Origin: Flavobacteriales bacterium
GTDB taxonomy: Bacteria > Bacteroidota > Bacteroidia > Flavobacteriales_E > Vicingaceae
Direction of reading: 5' to 3'
NCBI GenBank assembly: GCA_003487525.1
Contig: DNDT01000232.1
Span: 1 to 7,332 of the forward strand
Length of the DNA: 7,332 nt
Position numbers and translations under genes: made by a program. The notes under the pieces were generated by a model. That model searched no databases, was not told where the DNA came from, and worked only from the letters and a program-made list of their open reading frames with translations. Positions 1 to 6,461 of the stretch are shown here, piece by piece; within the stretch, counting starts at the first letter, position 1, and every line of letters starts with the position of its first letter.

Positions 1-1243
1 TTGCCGCCTCTCTTTTAATGGCCCATATCCTGTCGAGGATAGGCGCGTGCGAGAAATGGACAAAGACATAAGCGGGGTGAGGATTCAGATTAGACAGATT
101 ATCAACACTTAATTTCTTTAAGGCGTTTATCATGTGAAGACCATTAAACGTTCTTGTTGCAAAGGAATCTGCTTCATATTCGTTCTTGCGACTAAGCATA
201 TTCATGAAAATCCCGGTAATTGTCGAGACCGGGGTATATAAAAGGGCAAAGGCAATAAGTCCAATGTGAAAACTCATATTTTCTGTTCCAAGCGCAAGTC
301 CCAGTTTAGTATTGTCGAGAACCAGAGAAAGTAAAAACAACATGATTCCGGTTTGAATGATCGAAAGCAGTAGTGAAATACGGGTATGTTTCAACTTGTA
401 GTGCCCAATTTCATGAGCCAGGACCGCCACAATTTCTTCAACTTCCTGATTCTCAATCAAGGTATCAAAAAGAACAATTTGCTTTCTGGGACCAAGTCCG
501 CTGAAATATGCATTTGATTTCGTACTTCGCTTTGAGCCATCGATTACGGATAAGTTGGACTGATTAAATCCGACTTCCCTGCAATACACCTGTATTGCAG
601 ATTTCAACTCACCGTCTTCAAGCGGTTTAAGCTTGTTGAATATCGGAACGATCAGTGAGGTATAAAACATCGAAATGAATATGGCCAGGCCACTCATTAC
701 TATCCAGGCTCCTATCCAGAAAGAACTGCCAAATGTCTCATACACCCATACCAAAAAAGCCAAAATCGGTGCTCCAATTAAGGCTCCAAGAAGCCATGAT
801 TTAATTTTATCCACCACAAATAGCAAGGGACCGGTCTTGTTAAAACCATACTTTGCCTCAATTACAAAGGTGCTGTAAACAGAGAATGGCATATTTAAAA
901 GGTCAGATGCCAGCATCAATAAACCGAAAAAAATCAGCGGAGTATAATACGTATGATCAATCCATACACGCACCCATTCGTCCAGCATCGCAAACCCGTT
1001 GAAAAATAACATGCAAAGGATCAGTGAAAGTCCGTAAATCGAAGACCAGAGCGAAAAATTTGTATGTGCCCGATCGTACAATTTCGCTTTCCGATATTTC
1101 TCCTGGTCATAAACATTTTCCATTTCAGCGGGTACCTTATCCTTCCAGTTTCTGCTATTCAACCACGAAAGAATCCGATCCAGTATAAATCCCGAAATCA
1201 CGAAAAAGACGATCAGATTAAAAATGAAAGTCGCTGTTATCAT
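1..1243 (-). CDS. Ste24-type M48 family membrane zinc metalloprotease (CAAX prenyl protease-like), C-terminus cut by window edge
   Basis: My translation gives 414 residues from an ATG at 1243 and stays open to the left edge. The Ste24 family is usually about 410-430 residues, so only the tail is missing. The zinc site is complete: HEIGH at residues 277-281 (ligands H277 and H281, catalytic E278) and NEYEAD around 354-359, with E357 as the third ligand. Other Ste24 signatures are PIFNKLKPLEDGEL near 200-213, a DGSKRSTKSNAYF block near 235-247, and a C-terminal HFSHAPILDRI block (YSHPP-like in relatives). About seven hydrophobic segments (near 2-22, 66-86, 98-118, 150-168, 174-198, 288-308, 326-346) fit the ZMPSTE24 membrane-chamber fold. 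In eukaryotes the family trims prenylated proteins; bacteria mostly lack that substrate, so here it is more likely a membrane-protein quality-control protease (inference). The start overlaps the stop of the VWA gene by one base (TGATG), implying translational coupling. Family call is strong; substrate unknown. Confidence 0.95.
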   Translation of the reverse strand, partial: MITATFIFNLIVFFVISGFILDRILSWLNSRNWKDKVPAEMENVYDQEKYRKAKLYDRAHTNFSLWSSIYGLSLILCMLFFNGFAMLDEWVRVWIDHTYYTPLIFFGLLMLASDLLNMPFSVYSTFVIEAKYGFNKTGPLLFVVDKIKSWLLGALIGAPILAFLVWVYETFGSSFWIGAWIVMSGLAIFISMFYTSLIVPIFNKLKPLEDGELKSAIQVYCREVGFNQSNLSVIDGSKRSTKSNAYFSGLGPRKQIVLFDTLIENQEVEEIVAVLAHEIGHYKLKHTRISLLLSIIQTGIMLFLLSLVLDNTKLGLALGTENMSFHIGLIAFALLYTPVSTITGIFMNMLSRKNEYEADSFATRTFNGLHMINALKKLSVDNLSNLNPHPAYVFVHFSHAPILDRIWAIKREAA

Positions 1244-1245
1244 CA
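1241..1245 (-). promoter_or_regulatory. TGATG stop/start overlap (translational coupling of VWA protein and Ste24-like protease)
   Basis: Read on the minus strand these five bases are TGATG. TGA (1245-1243) ends the VWA protein after its Phe-Gly-Ile-Ser tail, and ATG (1243-1241) starts the protease. A one-base overlap of this kind commonly lets a terminating ribosome restart, giving linked synthesis of the two proteins. That coupling occurs here is inferred. Confidence 0.8.
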
Positions 1246-3330
1246 ACTAATTCCAAAATATTTGCGAATCGACCATTCTGCCGTGAATAAAATAAGAAGA
1301 ATGAAAAATATCGTTTTTAGGGTAATCAAATCCTTAAATCGTTCATTATAGTGCAGTAACGGCTTAAATTCGACAGAGGACAAAACCTCGTCCGCGAAGT
1401 CTCCCAGTTCATTTGGATACAACATTTTGCCGCCTCGATTCCCGGATAAATTCACCAATAACTGATGATCTGCCTGTAACCTGTTTTTTTCCAATTGCAA
1501 TGGCATTATTCTAAACGTACCGGATTTTGAAAAGACTTCGAAACCATCATCGAGCTTTGCCTTCCATGTATACGCTCCTACGCTCAGTTTTCCCAAATCA
1601 ATGCGGTACTTCTTTCCGGTATTTAAAAATTCATAGGAATAGACATCTGAGTTTTCATCGGATAATTCAAAGCTCACAATGTGGTCATTTCTGAGTTCGT
1701 AGGATTTGTTGTAATACTCCGCTTCCATAATCAAATTCATGTTTTCAAAATATGCCGGTTCGGAAAATACCCTGAACCTGCTTTTATCTTCTTTTGACGA
1801 CAGGTACTGAACAAATTTTCGAATGAGTCCGTCAAACATCTTTGTATCGCCATTTTTAATGTAGTCAAACAGTCGCCACCTCCACATTCCTTCTCCACTG
1901 ATTATTCCAGTTTTTTTATTATTTAGTTCCGAAAAAGAAATAAGGGGAAATGGCGTTTGAACCTTTCCGATCTGTTGAAAAAGAAGGGATTGAGATTCGC
2001 CTTCGAATTGATATGTGGCAAAAGGGCAGATCAATGGTGGGTATTGCACGATATCCTCAAGTTCTTTTTCATTTGAAAAATACGGGAAAGATGAGTTATA
2101 TCTGCCGAGTGTATTGTTGTACTGCCCGTTGAAGTTCTTCAAACTGAGTCCCGCATTTAGTTTGTTAAAAGCATCAATCGTTGTATTTCGACTTAAAATA
2201 AACATCACCGGAACCTCGCTGTTAAATATTGGTATTAACTTCTCATTATTTCCGGCGGGAAGGCCATGAAGAATCACCAGACTAAACTCATCGAATGTTC
2301 CGTTGAAGTCCTTGTACAAGGAAGACTCTGCAAGGTAGTTTTTCCCTCCGTTGATCGATTCCTTGAGCGCCTTTACATCCGGATGGGGTGCTGAAGAAAG
2401 TATCAACACCTTTTGCTGGTTTTCCAGAACATCAATAAAAAAGAGTTTACGGTTATTGCCCTTGCTCACTTCGTCATCAAATCCGACAACATCCAATTCG
2501 AATCGCTGCATTCCAACCTCGTCCGCTTCCAGTTCCGCAGTGACTGTTTGCTTTTCTTCATCCTGATGAAAGCTTAACCTTTGCTCCGAATAAATGACTC
2601 CCGATTTTTGAATTTGCAGGACAGTACTGCGGCCTTTCAACAGGGAAGCATTTACTTCAATTTCAACCTCGAATGTATTTCCAAAGAACGCCAGTTTATT
2701 GTGATTTACTTTATCTATTCCCACATCTCTTATGGTCGCTGTGTCACCAAGAGCAAGGGAATAAACCGGAAATTGGAATGAAGATTGAGTATAAACGGGA
2801 TTTTGCCCCTTATTGAAAAGTCCATCCGAACACAGTAATAACAATGCCGTATTTCTATTTTCGTATCGATCATCCATGTCCTTGAGAAATTCCGAAATAT
2901 CCGTAAGTCTGTCCGAATAGTTTACACTGTATTCTTGTGCCGGCCTGACTGTTTCACCAAATAAGTACGTATGTACATCAAATTGCTTCTCTATTTTATT
3001 ATTCAATACCGACATACTTTCGGCAATACTCACTAGGTCATTGCTGTCAGAAAGATGCTTGACAGACTCGGAATTATCTATGCCGATTATGACTATGGGT
3101 TTCTCAATTTCAGGGCTTCTGGAATTAATTACCGGCGAGAGTAAGAAGAAAGCAATAATGCTTATGCTCATCGTCCTGAGTACAAAAAGAATACGCCTGA
3201 AAATTATCGGAATATTGTCCCGATGTTTTCTGTTATTGTAAAGCAGGTAGGCCACCGCAGCGCCGAGTAACAGACAAACAGGCAGTAACCAAAGTGAAGT
3301 TTCGGCTGTAAGGGACAGCTTCGATAACAA
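1243..3330 (-). CDS. Inner-membrane VWA-domain protein with a GATase-like second domain, 695 aa
   Basis: Two N-terminal TM helices (about 13-31 and 47-66) and one near the C-terminus (about 671-685) place residues 67-670 in the periplasm. A von Willebrand A fold follows TM2. Its metal site (MIDAS) looks intact: DxSxS at D85, S87 and S89, a TDIS motif with T143, and SDG with D169. Residues about 305-390 resemble a class I glutamine amidotransferase fold (strand KVLILSSAP, then LVILHGLPAG), but no Cys nucleophile is visible, so catalysis is unlikely. A GEGMWRWRL block lies at 479-487, and the short cytoplasmic tail after TM3 carries EWSIRKYFG; I recall both as typical of this Bacteroidota family. 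The start is TTG at 3330: an in-frame TAA lies five codons upstream and the first internal ATG is residue 53, inside TM2. It begins 19 bp after fabG. The role is unknown; MIDAS domains usually bind partner proteins, and the coupled Ste24-like protease is a candidate. Confidence 0.85.
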   Translation of the reverse strand: MLSKLSLTAETSLWLLPVCLLLGAAVAYLLYNNRKHRDNIPIIFRRILFVLRTMSISIIAFFLLSPVINSRSPEIEKPIVIIGIDNSESVKHLSDSNDLVSIAESMSVLNNKIEKQFDVHTYLFGETVRPAQEYSVNYSDRLTDISEFLKDMDDRYENRNTALLLLCSDGLFNKGQNPVYTQSSFQFPVYSLALGDTATIRDVGIDKVNHNKLAFFGNTFEVEIEVNASLLKGRSTVLQIQKSGVIYSEQRLSFHQDEEKQTVTAELEADEVGMQRFELDVVGFDDEVSKGNNRKLFFIDVLENQQKVLILSSAPHPDVKALKESINGGKNYLAESSLYKDFNGTFDEFSLVILHGLPAGNNEKLIPIFNSEVPVMFILSRNTTIDAFNKLNAGLSLKNFNGQYNNTLGRYNSSFPYFSNEKELEDIVQYPPLICPFATYQFEGESQSLLFQQIGKVQTPFPLISFSELNNKKTGIISGEGMWRWRLFDYIKNGDTKMFDGLIRKFVQYLSSKEDKSRFRVFSEPAYFENMNLIMEAEYYNKSYELRNDHIVSFELSDENSDVYSYEFLNTGKKYRIDLGKLSVGAYTWKAKLDDGFEVFSKSGTFRIMPLQLEKNRLQADHQLLVNLSGNRGGKMLYPNELGDFADEVLSSVEFKPLLHYNERFKDLITLKTIFFILLILFTAEWSIRKYFGIS

Positions 3331-3349
3331 TGTTGGAAGTTTTATTTAT

Positions 3350-4096
3350 TCATGTTTGCATTCCTCCGCAAACGTTAAGTACCTGGCCGGACACATATGA
3401 ACTCAAGTCAGAAGCTAAAAACAAAGCCACATTGGCCACATCTTCCGTTGAACCTGGCCTGCCTAGGGGAATGTCCTTTAACCAACCTTTAATAAATTCG
3501 GGGTCAAGCGCGGCGGTCATTTCGGTCTCGATAAATCCGGGAGCAATGACATTGCACCGGATATTTCTGGAACCCAATTCCTGGGCAATGGATTTTGAAA
3601 AACCGATTATTCCCGCTTTGGAAGCAGCGTAATTTGACTGACCGGCATTTCCTTCCTTTCCGACGACACTTCCCATATTAATAATTGACCCGTATCGCTG
3701 TTTGAGCATTTGACGTTGCACTGCTTTTACGACGTTAAATACGCTTTTCAAATTTGTATTAATGACGTCATCCCAGTTTTCTTCGGACATTCTCATTAAT
3801 AAACCATCCCTGGTAATTCCGGCATTGTTCACGACGACATCCAGCTTGCCAAACTCGGCAACTACGTCATTAATCAAGTTTTCCGCTTCATTATATTTGG
3901 CGGCATCTGATTTATAACCCTTTGCCTTTACGCCAAAAGATTTCAGTTCTTCCTCAAGTTCCCTCGCTTTATCATCCGATGACACATAAGTGAATGCAAC
4001 ATCCGCTCCCTCACCGGCGAATTTTAGCGCAATTCCACGGCCAATTCCTCTCGATGCACCGGTTACCAGAGCTGTTTTTCCTTTAAGCAATTCCAT
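3350..4096 (-). CDS. fabG: 3-oxoacyl-[acyl-carrier-protein] reductase FabG-type short-chain dehydrogenase
   Basis: A 248-residue classical SDR, the normal FabG length. The Rossmann cofactor motif TGASRGIG lies at residues 12-19 and NNAG at 90-93. The catalytic tetrad is N114, S143, Y156 and K160 (YAASK). The segment after APGFIETEM near 185-193 and the C-terminal VSGQVLNVCGGM match FabG closely. The expected reaction is NADPH-dependent reduction of 3-oxoacyl-ACP to (R)-3-hydroxyacyl-ACP in the cytoplasmic type II fatty-acid cycle. It starts 4 bp after the sucD stop with no Shine-Dalgarno, only an A-rich run, so it depends on sucD transcription. No acpP, fabD or fabF is next to it, so it may be either the housekeeping FabG or a paralogue acting on another acyl substrate (for example acetoacetyl-CoA). 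The sequence alone does not decide between these. Confidence 0.9.
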   Translation of the reverse strand: MELLKGKTALVTGASRGIGRGIALKFAGEGADVAFTYVSSDDKARELEEELKSFGVKAKGYKSDAAKYNEAENLINDVVAEFGKLDVVVNNAGITRDGLLMRMSEENWDDVINTNLKSVFNVVKAVQRQMLKQRYGSIINMGSVVGKEGNAGQSNYAASKAGIIGFSKSIAQELGSRNIRCNVIAPGFIETEMTAALDPEFIKGWLKDIPLGRPGSTEDVANVALFLASDLSSYVSGQVLNVCGGMQT

Positions 4097-4100
4097 GTTT

Positions 4101-4973
4101 TTAACTATTTAATACTTCGGCCATCTTTTTGCCAATAATGGCTGGAGAATCAACCACGTGTATACCACATTCCTTCATGATTTTCATTTTAGCCGCAGCA
4201 GTGTCGGCTGCTCCGCCAATGATTGCTCCTGCATGACCCATTCGCCTTCCGGGAGGTGCGGTCTGACCAGCTATAAATCCCACAACGGGTTTTGTCCCGT
4301 GTTCTTTAATCCAATATGCAGCATCGGCTTCCATGCTTCCACCGATTTCCCCTATCATAATAATTCCATCCGTTTCATCATCTTCCATTAACATCATTAC
4401 TGCATCTTTGGTAGTTGTTCCAATAATTGGATCACCGCCAATTCCTATGCAGGTGGATTGACCCATACCGGCCTTGGTTACCTGATCCACAGCTTCATAA
4501 GTTAATGTTCCGGACCTTGAAACCACACCGATGCGTCCCTTGGTGTGAATAAATCCTGGCATAATTCCAACCTTGGCTTCACCCGGGGTAATGATTCCTG
4601 GACAATTTGGCCCAATCAATCTGCAATCTTTTCCTTTCAAATACTCATGGACAGGGATAACGTCTTTAGCCGGAATACCTTCCGTAATACACACAACGAC
4701 CTTTATTCCAGCATCGGCCGCCTCCATTATTGCGTCAGCCGCAAAAGCAGGCGGAACAAAGATAATACTGACATCGGCCCCGGTACTTTTTACCGCATCT
4801 TCAACGGAATTGAACACCGGTTTTCCCATATGCTCCTGACCGCCCTTTCCCGGAGTCACTCCGCCTACAATATTTGTTCCGTATTCAATCATTTGTCCGG
4901 TGTGAAATGTTCCCTCACTGCCGGTAAATCCTTGAACTATGACTTTAGAAGACTTATTTACAAGTATGCTCAT
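4101..4973 (-). CDS. sucD: Succinyl-CoA ligase (ADP/GDP-forming), alpha subunit
   Basis: A full-length 290-residue SucD. The subunit carries the CoA-binding Rossmann domain and the histidine that is phosphorylated during succinyl-CoA + Pi + NDP = succinate + CoA + NTP, a TCA-cycle step. Visible marks are the N-terminal QGFTGSEG loop (14-21), VTPGKGG (39-45), GPNCPG (121-126), SRSGTLTYE near 152-160, GEIGG with E209, and the phospho-His loop GHAGAIIGG with H247. The start ATG at 4973 follows GAG closely and sits about 17 bp below a strong promoter box. The partner beta subunit gene sucC is not adjacent: the upstream neighbour is the DUF2797 gene and the downstream one fabG, so sucC must lie elsewhere. 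It is the first gene of the sucD-fabG-VWA-protease operon. Confidence 0.97.
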   Translation of the reverse strand: MSILVNKSSKVIVQGFTGSEGTFHTGQMIEYGTNIVGGVTPGKGGQEHMGKPVFNSVEDAVKSTGADVSIIFVPPAFAADAIMEAADAGIKVVVCITEGIPAKDVIPVHEYLKGKDCRLIGPNCPGIITPGEAKVGIMPGFIHTKGRIGVVSRSGTLTYEAVDQVTKAGMGQSTCIGIGGDPIIGTTTKDAVMMLMEDDETDGIIMIGEIGGSMEADAAYWIKEHGTKPVVGFIAGQTAPPGRRMGHAGAIIGGAADTAAAKMKIMKECGIHVVDSPAIIGKKMAEVLNS

Positions 4974-4990
4974 CTCAATAATTTGAATTT

Positions 4991-5019
4991 CAAAAGTAGA
5001 ATATTCGGTAAGACAACAA
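4991..5019 (-). promoter_or_regulatory. Bacteroidota-type sigma-A promoter for the sucD operon
   Basis: On the minus strand a -33 TTG (5019-5017, preceded by T to give TTTG) is followed after exactly 18 bases by TACTTTTG (4998-4991). This fits the Bacteroidota consensus TTG-N17-23-TAnnTTTG. Transcription should start around 4984-4987, leaving a leader of only about 11-14 nt before the sucD ATG. Its presence between DUF2797 and sucD suggests sucD and the genes after it form their own transcription unit. Confidence 0.75.
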
Positions 5020-5043
5020 AGAAAAATTATACCTCAATTATCC

Positions 5044-5841
5044 TTATTCTTTAAATATCACGTAATATCCGCTATGCCTTCTAATATTAAGAACGCGATC
5101 GTCCGAAAGCATGAGATATTGTCCCTTAATTCCTTTTAGTGTTCCTTCAAAAATAGCTTGCTTGTCAAAACTTGTGCTTTTCAGTTTTTTCGGATACTCC
5201 AGCACAGGATAAGTGAGTTCGGTTATTTCGTCGTTTTCCGAGTAAAACTCCTTCAATTCTGCAGGTAAGAGCGAAGAAGCCTTGTATTTTGCAGCAATAA
5301 GGTCGCTTTCAAAATCCACCTCGTTTTTCAACATTTTCTGCCATGCCGTTTTGTCCGACATAAAGTCCTTCAGAAATACTTCTATTTTTCCGGCAAGATA
5401 TCTGTTGGGAACTCCTGCCAGTCTGATGGCTTTTGTCGCACCCTGATCAATCCATCGATCGGGAATCTGACTATCCCTTGTCACTCCAACTTTTAATCCG
5501 GATGAAAGTGCGATATAAACCGTATGTGGCTGAATGTGATTTTTTTTCTCCCATTCGGGGTCTCTTCCCTTTCCAAGATGTGCTTCACAGAGTTCGGGTC
5601 TGATAATACACTCTGCATTAAACGGAGAGTCTACCATACAAGGATAACAAAAGCCTCCTGCAAAAGATTTTGAGGTAAGTCGTCCGCAGGCAATACAGTT
5701 TATCTGACCATTAAATGACAGTGAAATCCTCCGGCCGATGTAGGGATTCAAATGTATTTCCGAATCGCCCAGAACAAGAAAATAATCCACAGGATCATTT
5801 TTCTCAACCCGCATTTTGAGCAAGTTGCCTGAGTTCATCAT
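5044..5841 (-). CDS. DUF2797 family protein with a four-Cys zinc-ribbon-like motif, 265 aa
   Basis: Recognised as DUF2797 from a four-Cys motif followed by a PELCEAHLG block. C49-x2-C52 and C65-x2-C68, with 12 residues between the pairs, look like a structural zinc site; C78, C85 and H88 follow. Residues 93-97 (RDPEW) and 105-136 (PHTVYIA, GLKVGVTRDSQIPDRWIDQGA) form the family core. That core resembles a GIY-YIG or T5orf172-type element (see findings). The rest is a less conserved alpha/beta tail with an SH3-like or OB-like ending (EGTLKGIKGQYLML near 232-245). No signal peptide or TM is present, so it is cytoplasmic. Two ATGs stand in tandem at 5841 and 5838; the first is used here, and neither has a strong ribosome site. 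It starts 12 bp after the lipoprotein stop, so the two are probably co-transcribed. Molecular function is not established to my knowledge. Confidence 0.85.
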   Translation of the reverse strand: MMNSGNLLKMRVEKNDPVDYFLVLGDSEIHLNPYIGRRISLSFNGQINCIACGRLTSKSFAGGFCYPCMVDSPFNAECIIRPELCEAHLGKGRDPEWEKKNHIQPHTVYIALSSGLKVGVTRDSQIPDRWIDQGATKAIRLAGVPNRYLAGKIEVFLKDFMSDKTAWQKMLKNEVDFESDLIAAKYKASSLLPAELKEFYSENDEITELTYPVLEYPKKLKSTSFDKQAIFEGTLKGIKGQYLMLSDDRVLNIRRHSGYYVIFKE

Positions 5842-5853
5842 AATTGCTCAGAA

Positions 5854-6318
5854 TTAAAAATCTCTGGCTAAAATTGTTTGACTTGTGGCAGAAGTCAATG
5901 AATCCGAAATAGAAATGAAAAATGTATAAAATCCTGGGCCATCAATAAACTTAGTCAAATAAGGTTTATTGGGATCCTTAAGGGAATCAGCTATTTCGTA
6001 ATGCTCGGTTCCCAAATTAAAACTGATATAAGGAAAAAGCTTGGGCGATTTATAGACCGAATAACAACTCTCCTCATCAATATCCATTCTGCCATATTTA
6101 ATAACATCACCCGTTGTGGTTTCGTAAATGATTTCTACGTCACACAATGGATAGCCAGCCCTGTTCACCAATCGCACATTGATTCCAAGACTATCGACCC
6201 CGCAATTAACGTTATAGGGAGATTCACAAACACGATCAGGGTATTCTCTGCTGCACGAAATCAATACGAACGACAGGATTGCCAGAGAAGAAAAGATATA
6301 CGGGAAATTTATTTTCAT
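5854..6318 (-). CDS. Predicted small lipoprotein of unknown function, 154 aa
   Basis: From ATG at 6318 the product begins with a lipoprotein signal peptide: MKINF, a hydrophobic stretch (about 6-20) and lipobox LISC with C22 as the lipidated cysteine. The frame is open to a TTG at 6342, but that start would add eight residues before a natural signal peptide, so ATG 6318 is preferred. The mature protein is about 133 residues with four further cysteines (C31, C39, C59, C85), which could pair as disulfides in the periplasm. Alternating hydrophobic patterns such as INVRLVNRAGYPLCDVEIIY suggest a beta-sandwich. Residues after C22 are SREYPD, not the K-(D/E)2-type surface-export signal described for some Bacteroidota, so periplasm-facing anchoring is likelier (inference). 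I do not recognise a named family. It is divergent from gabD and 12 bp upstream of DUF2797. Confidence 0.75.
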   Translation of the reverse strand: MKINFPYIFSSLAILSFVLISCSREYPDRVCESPYNVNCGVDSLGINVRLVNRAGYPLCDVEIIYETTTGDVIKYGRMDIDEESCYSVYKSPKLFPYISFNLGTEHYEIADSLKDPNKPYLTKFIDGPGFYTFFISISDSLTSATSQTILARDF

Positions 6319-6322
6319 GAAA

Positions 6323-6330
6323 CAAATATA
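6323..6330 (-). promoter_or_regulatory. Possible -7 box (TATATTTG) for the lipoprotein gene
   Basis: The minus strand reads TATATTTG, a perfect TAnnTTTG match, ending four bases before the ATG at 6318. No TTG lies 17-23 bases upstream; the nearest is about 9 bases away. If functional, transcription would begin at or just inside the start codon, giving a leaderless mRNA. Chance occurrence in AT-rich DNA is quite possible. Confidence 0.3.
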
Positions 6331-6420
6331 GGTTTTTTTCAATTTTACCTATTTAATATATCGCATTCTGATTTCACTAAAATAATATTGTTTCAAATCT
6401 CCCATTTCATCGTATAGGCT

Positions 6421-6428
6421 TACTTTTG
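6421..6428 (+). promoter_or_regulatory. Bacteroidota-type -7 box (TACTTTTG) for gabD
   Basis: TACTTTTG matches TAnnTTTG perfectly and is the same octamer as in the sucD promoter. A TTG at 6388-6390 is 30 bases upstream, too far for the usual 17-23 spacing, so the -33 element is weak or absent, and an activator may be needed (inference). Transcription would begin near 6432-6435, leaving a leader of about 27-30 nt before the ATG at 6462. Confidence 0.5.
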
Positions 6429-6461
6429 CCGCAAATCAATTGTACTTAATCATCCGAACAA

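Noticed and set aside
1064..1351. Plus-strand open frame spanning the protease/VWA junction
   Set aside because: It overlaps two confidently identified minus-strand genes and has no supporting features.
4974..5043. Looked for a terminator between DUF2797 and sucD
   Set aside because: There is a T-rich run but no convincing GC stem before it; read-through from the upstream pair into sucD cannot be excluded.
4545..5054. Open frame of 169 codons on the plus strand, antisense to sucD
   Set aside because: It lies almost wholly within sucD, whose protein is clearly conserved; the antisense product shows no recognisable domain or start signals and is a shadow of sucD codon use.
6319..6342. Upstream TTG start for the lipoprotein (162 aa)
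   Set aside because: It would add eight residues before a complete signal peptide starting at ATG 6318, and a possible -7 box lies within that added stretch.
6370..6399. Imperfect inverted repeat (GATTTCAC / GTTTCAAATC) in the divergent spacer
   Set aside because: Only about 7 matched positions with a long AT-rich centre; not distinguishable from chance, although it lies upstream of the gabD -7 box where an operator could be.
6001..6417. Open frame of 138 codons on the plus strand across the lipoprotein gene and the divergent spacer
   Set aside because: No homology is recognisable, it opposes a gene with a clean lipoprotein signal, and it runs through the promoter region.
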